A stretch of DNA of 64,000 nucleotides. Source: Buxus sempervirens (lineage: Eukaryota > Streptophyta > Magnoliopsida > Buxales > Buxaceae). The notes under the pieces are model-generated. The model searched no databases. It was not told the origin of the DNA and saw nothing but the letters and a program-made list of their open reading frames with translations. The position numbers and the translations under genes were made by a program. This document shows, in pieces, positions 39,001 through 51,434 of the stretch. Position 1 is the first letter of the stretch, and the number at the start of each line of letters is the position of its first letter. Location of the stretch: contig OX387193.1 of assembly GCA_947561395.2 (NCBI GenBank), positions 16,934,534 to 16,998,533 of the forward strand. The letters run 5' to 3'.

Positions 39001-42000
39001 ACAGAAAAGACAAACACAGCAAACAGATATATTCCCCTAAGAGAGACATAAAAATTTTCTAAACTTGGATAGCTCTAATCCAATGCCATGACTGTAACCC
39101 AATCCCTTAATATATCACTCTTTGGGACCAATCTGAACTCCTCCTTGATGCTTACCCAGTCTGCAGCAAAAGCAAAGATATCCTCCATAATTCTATGCTT
39201 CAATATAGAACCACCTTCAAAAATACATTGATTCCGGGCAAGCCAAATCATCCAAGTAGTAGCACACAAGACTACTTGGTACATCAGCTTCCATTTTCTT
39301 GTGAGGAATGGAAACCTCGATTGGTTAAAGAACTCTGGAAATGTTATAGACAGCACCCAACAAACCACAATAAGGCCCAAAAAGGAAAACCAAATAGCAG
39401 AAATCAGCTTACACTACAAAAATATATGATCCACAGACTCCACTTCTTTGAGGCATAATACACAAACATTTGGCGAGATAACTAGAAACTTCCTTCTTCT
39501 TTGGATATTATCAAGAGTACTGATCCCATTAATCTCATCTTTAGAAGTGCAAAACCAAAGGTAACCTTCCTATAGAAATATCCAAGGTCTTTTGAGATAA
39601 AATCCCAACTATACGGATTAGGAGATTTTTGAGTTTCTTATTAATAATATTTTTAAAGGCAGTAGCTAAAGTAACTCACCAATGGACTCCTTTTTTTTAG
39701 TAGGCAATGATAGCCTAGGCAACCAAGTGAAACCCAAGGCATGATTTTGGGCCAGGTGACCAACATGCCAAATTAAAATAAATTTTGAACTGTCAAACTT
39801 ATAGTTTATAGTATAAATTGGTAACATCTTAAGTCATTAGTCAGAAAAGTTACTTTATTACACAAGTATACTTATTGACAGCTAATAATAATTAGGTTAG
39901 CCATATCTTATCAATGTAATACCCATTATCCAATTACATAATTACAATTTATCCCCAACTAATAATAACTAATTTAACTACAGTCTTATCAGTATCAAAA
40001 AAAGAAAAAAAAATCCAATTATTTCCTTCAATTTTTTTTATGAAATTCACAATTATTTCCTTCAATTAGAGGAGGATAAGGTAGATGTGCAGCCAACCAA
40101 GTAATGCCCTCACCCTCTTTATCCACTCCCATAGCCAAAACATTGATCGCTACTACAAGAAGCCTACTCCCACCTTCTCATCCTCTATTTATTATCTTTC
40201 ATTTCTTTTTTCTTTTTTTCACAAATATGCCCTAATCTCCTCCCACTTGGTCACACTCCATAATCATCGTTAATTTCATATTTCTTTCATTATTATAAGT
40301 ACTTGATCCTCATATCTTTATTTTCATAGTTTCAAACTCTTTGGTTAATTTTGTTAGATTGATTTCGTAGCTTTCTTTAAAAAAAAAAAATTTTGGTGCT
40401 TTATTAGTACCATTAAGGCTTCTTTTTAATATAATGCGTCATCATTAATTTTATTTTCCTTTAGCTAGTACCCAATAAATCATGCATTCCTATAAAGGCA
40501 TGCAAGAACTGTCACATGCCAGCTATTTCGACTTATTCATAAATTCCAACTTCTATATTTCCTTCGCCAAATTTTTAATTGGAATTTCTCCCATTTTACC
40601 TTCCTCCCATTTGATATGTTCATTGATTATCTCATCAGAAAATTTTTGTAGGAACTAAGCCAAAATAATTACTTTCTAAGAAAATGAAGCACATATTGTT
40701 CAATTTGTGGTAAGGTAATTGGACAAATTGAATTGCCACAAAACTTGTCGCCTAGGTGACTGTACGCTATAGGCAAGTCCATCTCCCACATTCACCTAAG
40801 CATTCTAACAATCTTGCTTATTATATCACAAGGATGCAAATTTCGCATTTCGCCGAAATTTCTCTAGCGAGATTCAAAGAAATTTCGCCGAAATGAGGAG
40901 ATATTTCCCAGTGAGGGGAAATGGGAGAAATATGTGTTTTCTTTTTTTTCACTTTTTTCTTACTTTTTTTGTTTAATACATTCATAATAAATACATACAT
41001 GGGGAAATCTAGGGACATTTCGCGAAATTTAGTCGAAATCAAGAAAACTAGGGAAATCTCATTTCCCCATATATTTAGTGTTGCTGACCTTGCTAAAACA
41101 AAATGTCTCCAAAATATCGCAAAATGTCAAACCACGTTATATCATACAAAACCAAATTCTCGGATTAAAAAAAGGTACCAGGTTGTTCTAGGCAAGTAAC
41201 TTTTTTCCCCCTTTTTTTGATGATCCAGGTGATGCTCACCTAAGCATGATTTTCTGCTAAGTGAGCAACTAGACTAATAAATTACATAATTTTGAAATTT
41301 TATTTTTACTAGTAAATATAGAACTTCTAGTATAAAACAGCTGCATAAAGTTTAAAAGCTTGTTATTCGATAGATTATGATTCCACAAAAATGTTTCAAC
41401 TTTAACTAAAAGAACTTTAATACTCATTAAACTAGCAGTAAAACTATAATCTATGACACATAGGACAGCCCTCTGGACGATCTTTGTCTCCCACAAATGA
41501 CACGTGAAGAAGTAAGAGAATTCAACATTTTTTTTTTTTTTTTGGGAAAAATGATGAAATTTTATTGAATACTAAGAGATTTAGCATTCAATGCATAAAC
41601 ATGTCCTATAAGTATTGCACATGAAGAGGAATAAGATTCATACTTCAACAAATGTAAATGTGCTTTCTACACTTCATGCCAATCCAGACTATACAATTCC
41701 TATTTTCTACAATAATTTTAGGTACCGTTTGGTAACGCTTTTCAAAAGTGTTTTTTTTGCTTTTGAAAGCAAAAAATTGCTTTCAAAAGCAAAAGTGCTG
41801 TTTGGTTATTCACACATGAAGCAATTTATAAGAAGCAAAAAAGCAATTTCATTGCTTTTCAAAAGAAACATAGAAATGTTGCTTTTCACTTTAACTATAA
41901 ATTTGCTTTCTTGCTTCTAAAACCCTCGACACAAAACTAGACCGGAAAAAAATTAACCCATCATGTTCAATCCAACCCGAATAAACGGGTTCGGGTTGAC

Positions 42001-45000
42001 CCGTGTAATAGTTGGGTCAGATTCGGGTTGGGGATTTAGTAACCCATTCGTATTCAAGTCAACTCGAATCTAGCCCAATAATGATCCATTTAATCCGATA
42101 ATAACCCAATAATGACCCATTTAACCCGAAAATGATCCGTTCAACCCGATAATGACCCGTTTAACACAATAATGATCTGTTTAACAAATTAATGGCCCGT
42201 TTAACAATATAATGACCCGTTTAACCTGATACTGACTCATTTAACCCGATAATGACCCGCTTAACCCAATAATGATCCGTTTAATCCGATAATGACCCGT
42301 TTAACTCGATAATTGCCCATTTAACTCAATAATGACCCGTTTAACCTGATAATGACCCATTTAACCCTAAATTGTATCACTAATCCACGTTATTTTCTAT
42401 TGGTGTATTTTTTTAATAGTTAAAAAATAAAAAATTTTAATCAAGTTGGTGGGTTGAACCCGATTATTGGTGAGTTGGTTTTGGGTTTTCCCAACCCACC
42501 AATAAACAGATTCAACTTGAACCGACCCGATTATTGCTCAACCCGTTACAATATACGTCAAGTATATTTTTAAGTAGAATACATCAACTGTTTATGGTGG
42601 TTTTATATGATAGCATAAAAACAATTTATATACTACTGTAGTTACCAAACATGTTTTTTTGCTTCTTAACAGCAAATCAAAAGTTTACCAAACAACTTTG
42701 CTTCAACAAAAAATCTTCTGAAAAGCAGAAAATTACTTTTTTGCTTTCTTGCTTTTAAAAGCAAGAAAGCAAAAGCGTTACCAAACAGAGCCTTAATAAG
42801 CTACATACCAACTCATCTGCATTAATTTTATATTATCAGCATAATCTTTTCTAACTGACTTTCTTCAAGTGTGTTTTTCATGTCCAAAATCTTGCATTTG
42901 ACATGTCTGACATCCTGCATTTGGCATGTCTAACACCCCATGACCATGTAATAACTGATTAGTCACATTATTCAATAAGTATTAGGCTGCACACAGGCAC
43001 ATACACAAGTATATTAACTACATATAATGCGGCCCCACCATTTTGTGGACTTCTTATAAGTGGAGTTCCATTATATAAGGAGTTATCATTTATCAAACAG
43101 TTCCCTCCGCCAGGGTTCGATAACTTTTACACAAAATGCTGGATATAAAATGTTAAAATTGTTCCATAACTTAAGGAGTTATCAGTTATGTAATGTGCAC
43201 AACCACCAAGTTGAATTTATACTCTATTCCAATTTCAGGAGTAAAACAAAGGAAAAAGGAAAATTATTAAGGGAAATAGAGGAGGTGAGGGAAGGGGCCT
43301 TACGAATTTCTATTACCTTGACAGGGTTCAGGATTTGGGGGTGAAGGTGGGGATTGGGGTAAAAACTTAGGTTTTACAAGGTTAAGAGCTTTCCATCATT
43401 GTAGAATCTCTATTTTTTTTTCTCTCTTTTGATTGGAGAGTAGGTAATGACTTCAACAGTCCAGTAGCACGAACCAGTCAAATAAGGCAATTGAAGACTA
43501 TACTTAAGTGCAAATGTTACACAGGCTGTCATCATTAACAGAAATTCTCTCAACGCAGGTATATGATACTCAAGCTCAAGTGCAGAGCTGATCATGAATG
43601 GCTACAAGAGAATAACATTAAACTGTGAAATATACCACAGACAAAGATCAACCATAATTCAGCTTTATGCACCATCTAGAAAATCAGCAAACTATGCTTT
43701 CTGCACCATCTAAAAGGAGCCCACAAAATATGAGCAAATACCCTTCTCAACGACTTATGATCAAATTGTTTAGCTTAAATGGATCAGATTTAAAATACAG
43801 ATATGAGGAAACGAAAGAACCTGCTGAGAAAAAGTTGCAGCCTCAATTGCAGCAGCAGCAAGACTGCTAGATTGTGAAGCTCCAGAACCGCCTGCTGGTC
43901 CATGGATGCTTTTGGCATAAGCAACGCGTAAAATCTGACCATTCTTCTCAAGGGTTGTTCCATTTGTTGCTTCCAAGGATTTGGTAGCATCCTCCACCTG
44001 AAATAAAAGTGAAAGATTGGGACATGAAACAGAACATTGTAATATGATATCTCAACAAAGTCCACAAACACAAAAGGTTAACTTACTGAGTGGAAATGGA
44101 TAAATGCAAAACCCCTAGAAACATGAGTAAATTTATCTCTGACTAGACGAAGATCCTGCAGATAAAAAAATCCACAAAGCTTATGTAAGCGCTTGGCAAA
44201 GAAATGAATGTCAACAGAGAAACAGATATTTGTTACCTTGATTGGAGCATGTTTTGAGAACTCATACCGAAGCATTTCCTCATCAGCATTCTCATCCAGC
44301 CCCCGAACAACTAACACATGAGTGGGACCTGGGAAACATTTAACATTAACAAATTGCAATAAATATTATAATGCAGGCCAAGCAGCAGACAGAACTGACC
44401 TGCCTCCGATCCTTTCTTTCCCATCGGCGCTGGATGTGATGATGCTACATCTGCGGTTGGAGCATCATCACTTCTTCCTTCATTACACTGAATTTATATT
44501 AAAAAAAGAAAGAAGGAGCAAAATTATGGTAATCAATAACTGAACGTTAGAAGGTCAACCCTTAATCAAATATAACTCTGGAAACTCTCATGGTGCAATA
44601 TAATTATCACATTGTTATATCAGATAAAGCCTTGCAGCTTCCAACTTCCAACAACGAAGACTACCTACTTATGAACGTGAAAGCGACAAGAAATATTATT
44701 CGGCTTAATGAGGAACCCATAGGATCAATCCCATAACATCCCTGTGGATTACTCACATTCTCTTCTCTACACCAAGTTAATATCATCATTTGACTATCTT
44801 GAACCAGCATCAATTTATGGGCATTAGTGCTGAGATGGATCCAAATAAGTGGAAAGAACTACAGACAACGAACAGCCTTGTGTGTGCGCAGGCACGCGCA
44901 TGTGAGAGAGATAGAGAGGGGGGGAAGGGAACAAAATACCTGGAAGCAAGATGTTCGCCGTGCAAAATTCACACAGCCACACATAGTGCACATCCAATCC

Positions 45001-47469
45001 GATGGCACTGTCATGCCTCTACTATTTCCATAACCAGATTTTGCCGTGCTCTCTTGTCCAAACGAAGGTGCACCAGCCCCACCAGTCGGCTTGCTACTGC
45101 AGCACAAGTTATCATTGCAATTATTGTCATGCATCAAGGAATCAAACATGTCTATGATATTCTTGCTGATAAAATAAGTGTCACAAATCTAGATACATCA
45201 ATATGGTTTAAACACAGACAACCAACTAAAAACTGCATTTGGACTCCACCCAACCATGCACAAAATTGATAAGGTATTTGCGATAATAGAAGAAGATAAA
45301 AGACAGAGCCTAAAATTATAAATAGAAAGAAAATCATATCAACATGCTATATGTTATCTAAATATTCATGGTCGCACCGAAAATGGAATCAACCAAATAT
45401 AAATCAAAACCCCCATCGTACTCAGAGGTCAGACGAAACAGAAAGGATCCGGATTGAAAAATGAAAATTAAACAGTAAGAATCCTGATAAAAAATCATAT
45501 TATATGTTAAGAAATTATAAAACCCTATAAGTAATTGAAACTGTTAATAAAATGTTTAGGTAAAATCAATTTTCCTCTTAACAACTCATACCTGTACTCA
45601 AAGAAAACTTTCCTACCATCCACTACAAGGCCGTCGTCTCCGACACCATCCATCATTGCATGTGCTGCCCCCTGTTTCAAAAGAATGAGCCTCCCCCAAT
45701 AAACAAGTCAAGGTTAATAAAGACATTGATAGGCCTATTATTCATTGACAGTACCACAGAAGGGAAATCAATAAAAGCAAATCCACGAGAGATGCCAGAA
45801 TTCCGCTCTTTGATTACACGTACATGACGAAGAGGGCCCCATTCAGCCTGATTGAGGTTACAATTAAAATAGATTGACCATTAATAATCAGTAAATAAGA
45901 CACCTTAAAAATAAGATTTAAAGAAACAAAACAAAACAAAATACTGAATATAACAGTATTACCAAAATCTGATATAAATCTTCCTCGGTCGTTTTCTGCG
46001 ACAAGCCTTTCACAACTACAGTAGCAGACGGGGCCTACAACATAATATGTCAGATTTCAGATCCCTTTAAGTAAAAAACATTATGAAGAAATAACGCTGC
46101 CAGTGCTCAAGATCACAGTTTGAAACGTACCACTGAAGCGTTATCATGCCGTTTTTCATCACGATCTCTCCTTTTCTCGTTCCTATCATGTCGATTATCA
46201 TCATAGCTGTCCTCTCTATGACTTCGGCCATGGCTGCGACCTCGAGGAGATCTTGATCTAACACGTTCATCGCGTCCATGAGAACGAGAACGATCATGCC
46301 GTCTATGTGGACTATCCCGACTCATACATCTCTTATCACGATCACGGTCCCGGGATTCACGTCTTCTCCAGCTACCGTCTCTCCTAATATCTCTATCATA
46401 ATCAGAATCATAACTATACCTACCATAATCAAGGTCTCTCTCACGGCTATCCTCCCTTCTTTGGTTCGAAATACGATTTCTATAATCATAATCGTCAACA
46501 ACATAATCATCACGGTCATGCCCACCAAATCTACCAGGCCTATCATACCCATAGTCACGATAGTTGTCCATACTGCGATAGCGATCTCGGAACTTGTCAA
46601 CTTCCTGATATGTATCAATCTCACGATACTTGTCAACTTCACGATAAGTATCCATGTCATGGTACGAATCAACATATGGCTTCTCATGCCGCCTAGAATC
46701 CCTAGCAGTTGCATATTCTTCATCAAAACTTCTCCTTCTCGCTTGTGACCAACCTCCAACAACAGATGGTGGGGGTGGATAGCTGTCCCTATCAAGCAAA
46801 TCTTGATGGAAAGAACTTCTAGGGTAGAGATTGTCCCTTGAGAATCCCTCATCCAGAAACCTTCTACCATCATATGAACCTCCAACCCTGCCGATATCAT
46901 GTCAAGCCAGAGGCAAGAAAAAGAGTTGTGATATAACAAAAAAATGAAATTCCAAACATAAAATTGATAACTAAAAACAAAATTATGATAATTTTAAATC
47001 TACTAGCAACATAAATCAACCATACAAAAGCACATCTGGTCAGTAGTTTGCAACATTATGGCATGAAATACTTACCACTCTCACAGAGACTACTAAACTA
47101 ATTTTATGAACAATGTTTACCCTCAAACATCTAAAATTACCCACTTCATGAGAAACATTGGTCAGCACTCACCGGAAGTCTGGCTCATGGACTGTGCCAT
47201 AACCCTCCAAAGCCTGTGAATTCAAGAGAATAAGTGAAGTCAGCAACTAATAATCATGGTATCAGGTAGGCAAATCCATTCCATATCCTCACTGTCCAAC
47301 GGCTTTTTCTCATTGTTCTTTTAGGATGAGATGCCGACAAAAAAAATGGAGGACAATCACATGAGCCCTAATTTCTTGTATATCATCCCGGATAGGTGAT
47401 TAAGGAGGAAACCGCAATTACGCTGTTATTATTCCACCCTTGCTGAAGAACAAAACGTCCAGGATCCAT
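30067..47469 (-). CDS. SUA: SUPPRESSOR OF ABI3-5-like splicing factor
   Basis: Plant relative of human RBM5/RBM10; Arabidopsis SUA controls alternative splicing of ABI3 pre-mRNA in the nucleus. Fifteen coding exons join in phase to 1076 residues: 47469-47422, 47213-47173, 46887-46131, 46034-45963, 45847-45755, 45671-45592, 45096-44940, 44487-44400, 44328-44237, 44155-44087, 43997-43821, 33932-33740, 32103-31117, 30837-30644, 30249-30067. Domains: Arg/Asp/Ser-rich region (about 50-280); RRM1 (286-363, VVVKGL and SRGFAFIDF); RanBP2 zinc finger (about 393-420, WMCTMCGCVNFARRTSCFQC); RRM2 (448-530, VLVVRGL and SRGFAFIHF); OCRE aromatic repeats (about 598-650, SGYYYDAASGFYYDGNTG); a Ser/Thr-rich, partly basic region; G-patch (about 1000-1035, MGWQEGLGLGKDGSG). 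The start MDPGRF follows an acceptor by two bases. Intact, normal family length. Intron 33933-43820 is unusually large and transposon-filled. Confidence 0.97.
34211..34378 (+). mobile_element. Au-type SINE in the large SUA intron
   Basis: Read on the plus strand it has box A (TGGCGCAATGGTAAGG), box B (GGTTCTAGTCAC), then GAGGCTGCGTACATCATACC, CCTCGCGCAATGGCGG and the T-rich end CTAGCCCCTTTT, the order of motifs I recall from plant Au SINEs. It is antisense to the SUA transcript. No clear target duplication was seen. Confidence 0.82.
34865..36300 (-). mobile_element. decayed LINE fragment (zf-RVT and RNase H remnants)
   Basis: On the minus strand, broken frames at 35590-35800 resemble the C-terminal zf-RVT region of plant LINEs (EHLFVHFEAFGEF, then LWSVWFERDRG). 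Lower coordinates (35050-35310) read TEAEIYALLTDLRQVKSLGF, the RNase H 'EAE..AL' helix, followed by SLIVISWFTSSIHLAWRLL in another frame. Many stops and shifts are present, so it is an old dead copy. It lies in the large SUA intron, in the same orientation as the gene. Confidence 0.55.
36505..38974 (+). mobile_element. solo-LTR-like TGTAA...TTACA unit (copy A)
   Basis: The 2470-bp unit begins TGTAAAATCCCAG and ends GAGGCGTTACA, between identical 5-bp duplications ACCAA (36500-36504 and 38975-38979). TG...CA ends with a 5-bp duplication are the mark of LTR retrotransposon integration, and the absence of internal coding suggests a solo LTR. Inside are GCTCGAGCG repeats (about 37447-37545), a TGGATTGGT-rich repeated stretch (38200-38300), and at 38558-38643 a 28-codon frame ending YQEEDYFIPV after a TTTGTTTTCAG acceptor-like site, conserved in copies B and C. 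It sits in the SUA intron, antisense, and interrupts the tail of a LINE remnant. It could instead be a non-autonomous DNA element. Confidence 0.75.
39075..39640 (-). mobile_element. LINE remnant with zf-RVT domain
   Basis: The minus strand reads TLDNIQRRRKFLVISPN, VCVLCLKEVESVDHIFL, a TAG in place of one codon, then CKLISAIWFSFLG and later WMIWLARNQCIFEG, ending at 39075. This is the C-x2-C...H-x4-C zinc-binding region and following Trp-rich helix at the C-terminus of plant LINE reverse transcriptases. An upstream frameshift near 39540-39570 and the stop show it is dead. Its 3' tail appears to resume beyond copy A, at about 36430-36504, so the LTR-like unit landed in it. Confidence 0.75.
41720..42793. 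mobile_element. hAT-like non-autonomous element with minisatellite core
   Basis: The left end reads GGTACCGTTTGGTAACGCTTTT-like sequence from 41721 and the right end is the matching GCGTTACCAAACAGAGCC at about 42775-42792; further in, both ends are rich in GCTTTTGAAAGCAAAA motifs. These termini are typical of plant hAT MITEs. No clean 8-bp duplication is visible. The core contains AACCCGA-rich sequence and a 20-bp minisatellite. It lies in the large SUA intron. Confidence 0.65.
42067..42370. repeat. 20-bp minisatellite (ATAATGACCCGTTTAACCCG)
   Basis: About fifteen degenerate copies of the 20-bp unit ATAATGACCCGTTTAACCCG with point changes (ACTCG, ATCCG, CATTT). It forms the core of the surrounding hAT-like element. 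Confidence 0.9.
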
Positions 47470-48900
47470 TACTGCAAGCCCACCGTAGTTATCCTTGCAA
47501 GGCTCTTGATGATCTTTCAAATGTTTTTCGAGAGCAGGATGTTTGGAAATCTATCCTGTAATGGATGCACAAACACACATAGTTATGCCATCATGAATCA
47601 ACAACTAATTCTCACGCTTGGCCTCCTTTTTAATTGGATACCTCAAAAACCAAATCCTTCCCACAAATACCAATCCTGAAGCTCTTATAAGACAAGAATT
47701 CTAAGGTCTTGATAGTTTAAAACCCTCTCTACATGCATGAAATTTCATTAATGGAAGCACAAAATAGTAAGATTAAATGAAGTAATGCCCTTCTTAGGAA
47801 AATGTCACCCACAAACACACACACTGAGTAAAATGTATACATGTAAGCTAGTGAGAAATAATCTTCTTGATTGACAGAATATAGGTAGCCTGTGAAAGCA
47901 TACATAAAAGCTTTATTCAACTAAGGACAATAAGTACCCAACTATAGTCCACTCAGAGAAATTACAACATGAGTTCTAAGAAATCATCAATGGAACAACA
48001 TTACCCAATTCTTTCTTATCTAGAAATGCACTGCAACATATCTGCAATGCTAGTCTAGTGCAATCGAAAACTCCAGCAAAGGTAAGTAAAAACTGGGGCA
48101 ACGCATAAGTGAACAACAGAGGTTCATGAATGAAACCATTCACGGTAGAATAAAAAATTTCTTAAGACATGATCATATCACGACAATAAATGGTGAGGAC
48201 GGGGTGCAAAGCACACCCATAACCGGGAAATACAAATATGAATTTCCAGCAAATGCAGGAAACGCATTGAATCCGTTAAGCAATATCAGAAGGATTGTTC
48301 TTAAACAATTGTGAACGATACAAGCTAAAAGTAAAACATGCAAGCTGCGTAGCACATAGTTGCGAAGAAGGTTTCCATGCAGGGCATTCAAAACGCGTCT
48401 CTATATTTGTCTGTAACCAGGATTAAGTCACCCAACAAAACGTTCCGAACCCAATTATATGTCGTCCACTTGACGAATGTAAAAATTAACCCAAAAATAA
48501 AAGATACAATTGAAACCACAACAAAGCCCTAAAAAAACACCGCCCCACGTCATCGAACCCAGTTACATTAATATCCCTCCTACTTTGATCGAAACCATAG
48601 CACGTTCGAAGAAACAAACTTCCCCGATAGATCAACGGAGAAAGGAAAACAAAAGATATGATAAAAACAATGAAATATAAACAAAATTAAAATTAAAAAA
48701 TCTTCAACATTAAGAGAACTTGAGGAAAAAAAATACGAAAACGAAAACAAAACCAAAAATATAAAAAATAATAATAAATATATAAAACATTCTCGATGAG
48801 AATTGTTAATTGAATGCGTGGTTCGGCTTCACGGATCGAAACAAAGTACGACCAATCAGAGTTCAAACATGGGATTCAGAAACAAATTAATAGAACTCAC

Positions 48901-49090
48901 GATCTCGGAGGTTTCTCGGAAGCAAATTCCTTGTTCCACCACCGTCGACGAGAAGATCTGTCGCATGGAACGATGAGGATGAGACGGAGAATGTGAAAAA
49001 GAGAGCAAGAAAAAGATAAGCGCTGGGAGAAGAAAAGAAATACCCTTCCGTAGTCCACGCCAACTCGCAGAGTGAAACTCAGAAACCCTA
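48901..49090 (-). other. SUA 5'UTR exon and first-intron donor
   Basis: A 5' untranslated exon is inferred from the donor GTGAGTTC at 48900-48893 (minus strand), matched by the acceptor GGCTTGCAG ending at 47472; the 1429-bp intron between them lies entirely in the 5'UTR. The exon is CT-rich and has no ATG in the SUA frame. The transcription start is not fixed; the upper bound is an estimate. Confidence 0.6.
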
Positions 49091-49091
49091 A
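49083..49091. promoter_or_regulatory. telo-box near the SUA transcription start
   Basis: AAACCCTAA at 49083-49091 matches the plant telo-box, an element common near transcription starts of highly and constitutively expressed genes. Its position at the upstream edge of the inferred 5'UTR exon fits. The function is inferred from position and motif only. Confidence 0.35.
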
Positions 49092-49357
49092 ATGTCGAAG
49101 AATGAACTTGGTCTTAGGTTCTTCGTTGCCGGACCTAAATCGGGGGAGCGGTTGATGCGGTGCTTCTGCCCTGTACTAAGCTGTAGAATGGCGTATTCTA
49201 ATCAAACGGCAGAAAAACGTTATCACTTATTGGCGATGCTCTACGTGGAAGCATCTAGCAGCGTATGCCGGAAGCTCATGCGCAAGACAATTTCAACCCT
49301 GGAGGGGACACATCTATGTCTATGCTTCCTATTTATAAACCTTGAACTCAGTAATAT

Positions 49358-49827
49358 TTAGAGCTGCAAGTACAAGTTGGGTTGGGTTATGAAGAGTTTG
49401 GGCTCAGTCCAACTGGCCTGTGTTAACCCAAACTTATTAAATCCAAACCCAACTGAAATATCAAGTTGGGTTTGGGGTCGGCCCAAAATAAATATAAATT
49501 TCAGAATATTTCCTCTATTTTTTTGTCATGAATGCAAATATTGAAATATCACTAATCTACAATGGCCTCTTTATGGTCCCTTGAATTTGAAAAAAAAAAA
49601 AATCTTATTAGTTTTTTTCTTAAAAAAATTATTTTCAAAATATAATGATTCAATCACAGGCTCATTATATTTGTAGTTGTACAATCCTTGTTGTAGAGGA
49701 TGTACGCCACCAGATATCACATTCATTGTAGCATATATATATATATATGCTACAATGCTAAATTCAATCTCTTATTCAGGCTAGGTTGTGCAGGCTTTGG
49801 GTGGTCCAAGATAGAATTACAACTCTA
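49358..49827. mobile_element. hAT-type MITE with imperfect TIRs
   Basis: The 470-bp segment begins TTAGAGCTGCAAG and ends TTACAACTCTA, imperfect TIRs, between AGTAATAT (49350-49357) and AGTAATAC (49828-49835), an 8-bp duplication with one mismatch. It contains GGGTTGGGTT motifs near the left end and a perfect palindrome, ATTGTAGCATATATAT with its complement, at 49725-49756. No coding capacity. Confidence 0.7.
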
Positions 49828-50649
49828 AGTAATACCCCTTCTAAACATTGAAAGACCCTTGTGTCATCTTCATTGCTGTCAACCCATTAAAATGCCTTAC
49901 ATATCTATTTATGCTATATATAAATAGAGCAGTCTTTTAGAAAGCATGCCAAAACTAATAATTTCCCCCCAAAAAAAACCTTATAGTGCCATATTATCTC
50001 ATATTTGTTTGGGGTAATTTTGTTTTTTTAATATTTAGCTTTCCAAAAATTATCATTTGATAATTTTTAAACCCTTGATATAACGCCCCGGATCCAAGTT
50101 TATTTAAAAACATAAACCCGACCCTAAAACGTTAGGATAATGGCCCAAACAACTAATCCAAACTTAAACAATTTCAATTAATAAACTCAAAGTGCGGAAA
50201 TAATAGATAAAATTTTTTTTCCAAGAAGCACGGAATACAAAAATGAAACATCCAATACCAATTCCTCGACTAAAGTCTGGAAAGGGTTAACTAAAATAAA
50301 ATGTACATCACCAATGTCATATAAATAAAAGTAATCTAAAACAATTCTTCCAATACTAAATCAAATTTAATAATATAGATCCCTAAAACTACACAAGAAT
50401 AAAGTAATCTTCTTCCTGGTACTCAATATAATCCCCAGAAGTGTCTATCCCTGCAACGTCCTCATCAAGAATATCTGAAAACAAAACCGATAAAACGATA
50501 ATGTGAGAAACAACATCTCAGTAAGTAGTCATGCAAATATTTTGTAACAGATTAGAATATATGCAACGCTTAACTCAACAAATCACAAAAATTCCAGATA
50601 CAATGAAATATAATCCAAGCATGGTGGAATAGAAATACAACCACAGTGA

Positions 50650-50945
50650 AGTATGCCACCGAGTACACAGACTAAAGATAAAAAGGTAACAACCACCAAA
50701 TAACATTCTTCCCACCGAGTACACGAATTAAGGAAGTAAATACAAATAACAAGCTTCCCACCGAGTACACATATTGAGGAAGTATCCTGCCGAGTACACG
50801 GACTAAGGATAAACAAATAACCAGCTTCCCACCGAGTACACAGATTGAGGAAGTATCCCGCCGAGTACACGGACTGAGGATAAACAAATAACCAGCTTCC
50901 CACTAAGTACACGGATTAAGGAAGTATCCCACCGAGTACACAGAT
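50650..50945. repeat. CCGAGTACAC tandem array
   Basis: About nine copies of CACCGAGTACACGGATT-like sequence, separated alternately by AAGGAAGTATCC and AAGGATAAACAAATAACCAG, forming a higher-order unit of about 70 bp. It lies in copy B; the GTACTCGG motifs of copy D (57140-57550) are related. Confidence 0.85.
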
Positions 50946-51434
50946 AGAAGATAAAATAAAACAACCGCAACTGTTCGGGCGACAATGCTTCTGAGTATTA
51001 ATTGCTCTTGGGTTTGACCAAACAGACAGGGGTGCTCGAGCGATTGTTCAGGCAGCCTGTCGCGAATGAAATTTCCGAAAAGTTGCGTAAATCAATAAAA
51101 ATTCGAAAACTCATCAACCAATGCATCAAATCCATTCTAAATCATTCTAAAATACTTTATAAACATGTTAGAACAATTTCCAACAAATAAAACATCATAA
51201 ATCATGCAAACAACTCATCAAATAATAACCATGAATCTCGAATAAACACGAATCTGTTTTGTGCAAACTTTAAAGGGACTACTTACCTCTTCTAAGATTT
51301 AAATCCTTCTCTAATAGCACTGTAAATCACCCCAAAATTGATCCACACGAACTCGGCAACCTTATTTCATCATACCATTATATTCTCAGAACTTGAATCA
51401 ACTCAACACTAAACAGAACAGTAAAACGACCATG

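Noticed and set aside
46278..46748. 156-codon plus-strand and other frames over the SUA RD-rich exon
   Set aside because: Antisense or shifted shadows of exon 46887-46131, whose frame is fixed by splice phase and domain content.
49092..49361. 89-codon plus-strand frame starting next to the SUA 5'UTR
   Set aside because: No recognisable motif, no splice context, and it runs into a MITE whose left end supplies its last codons.
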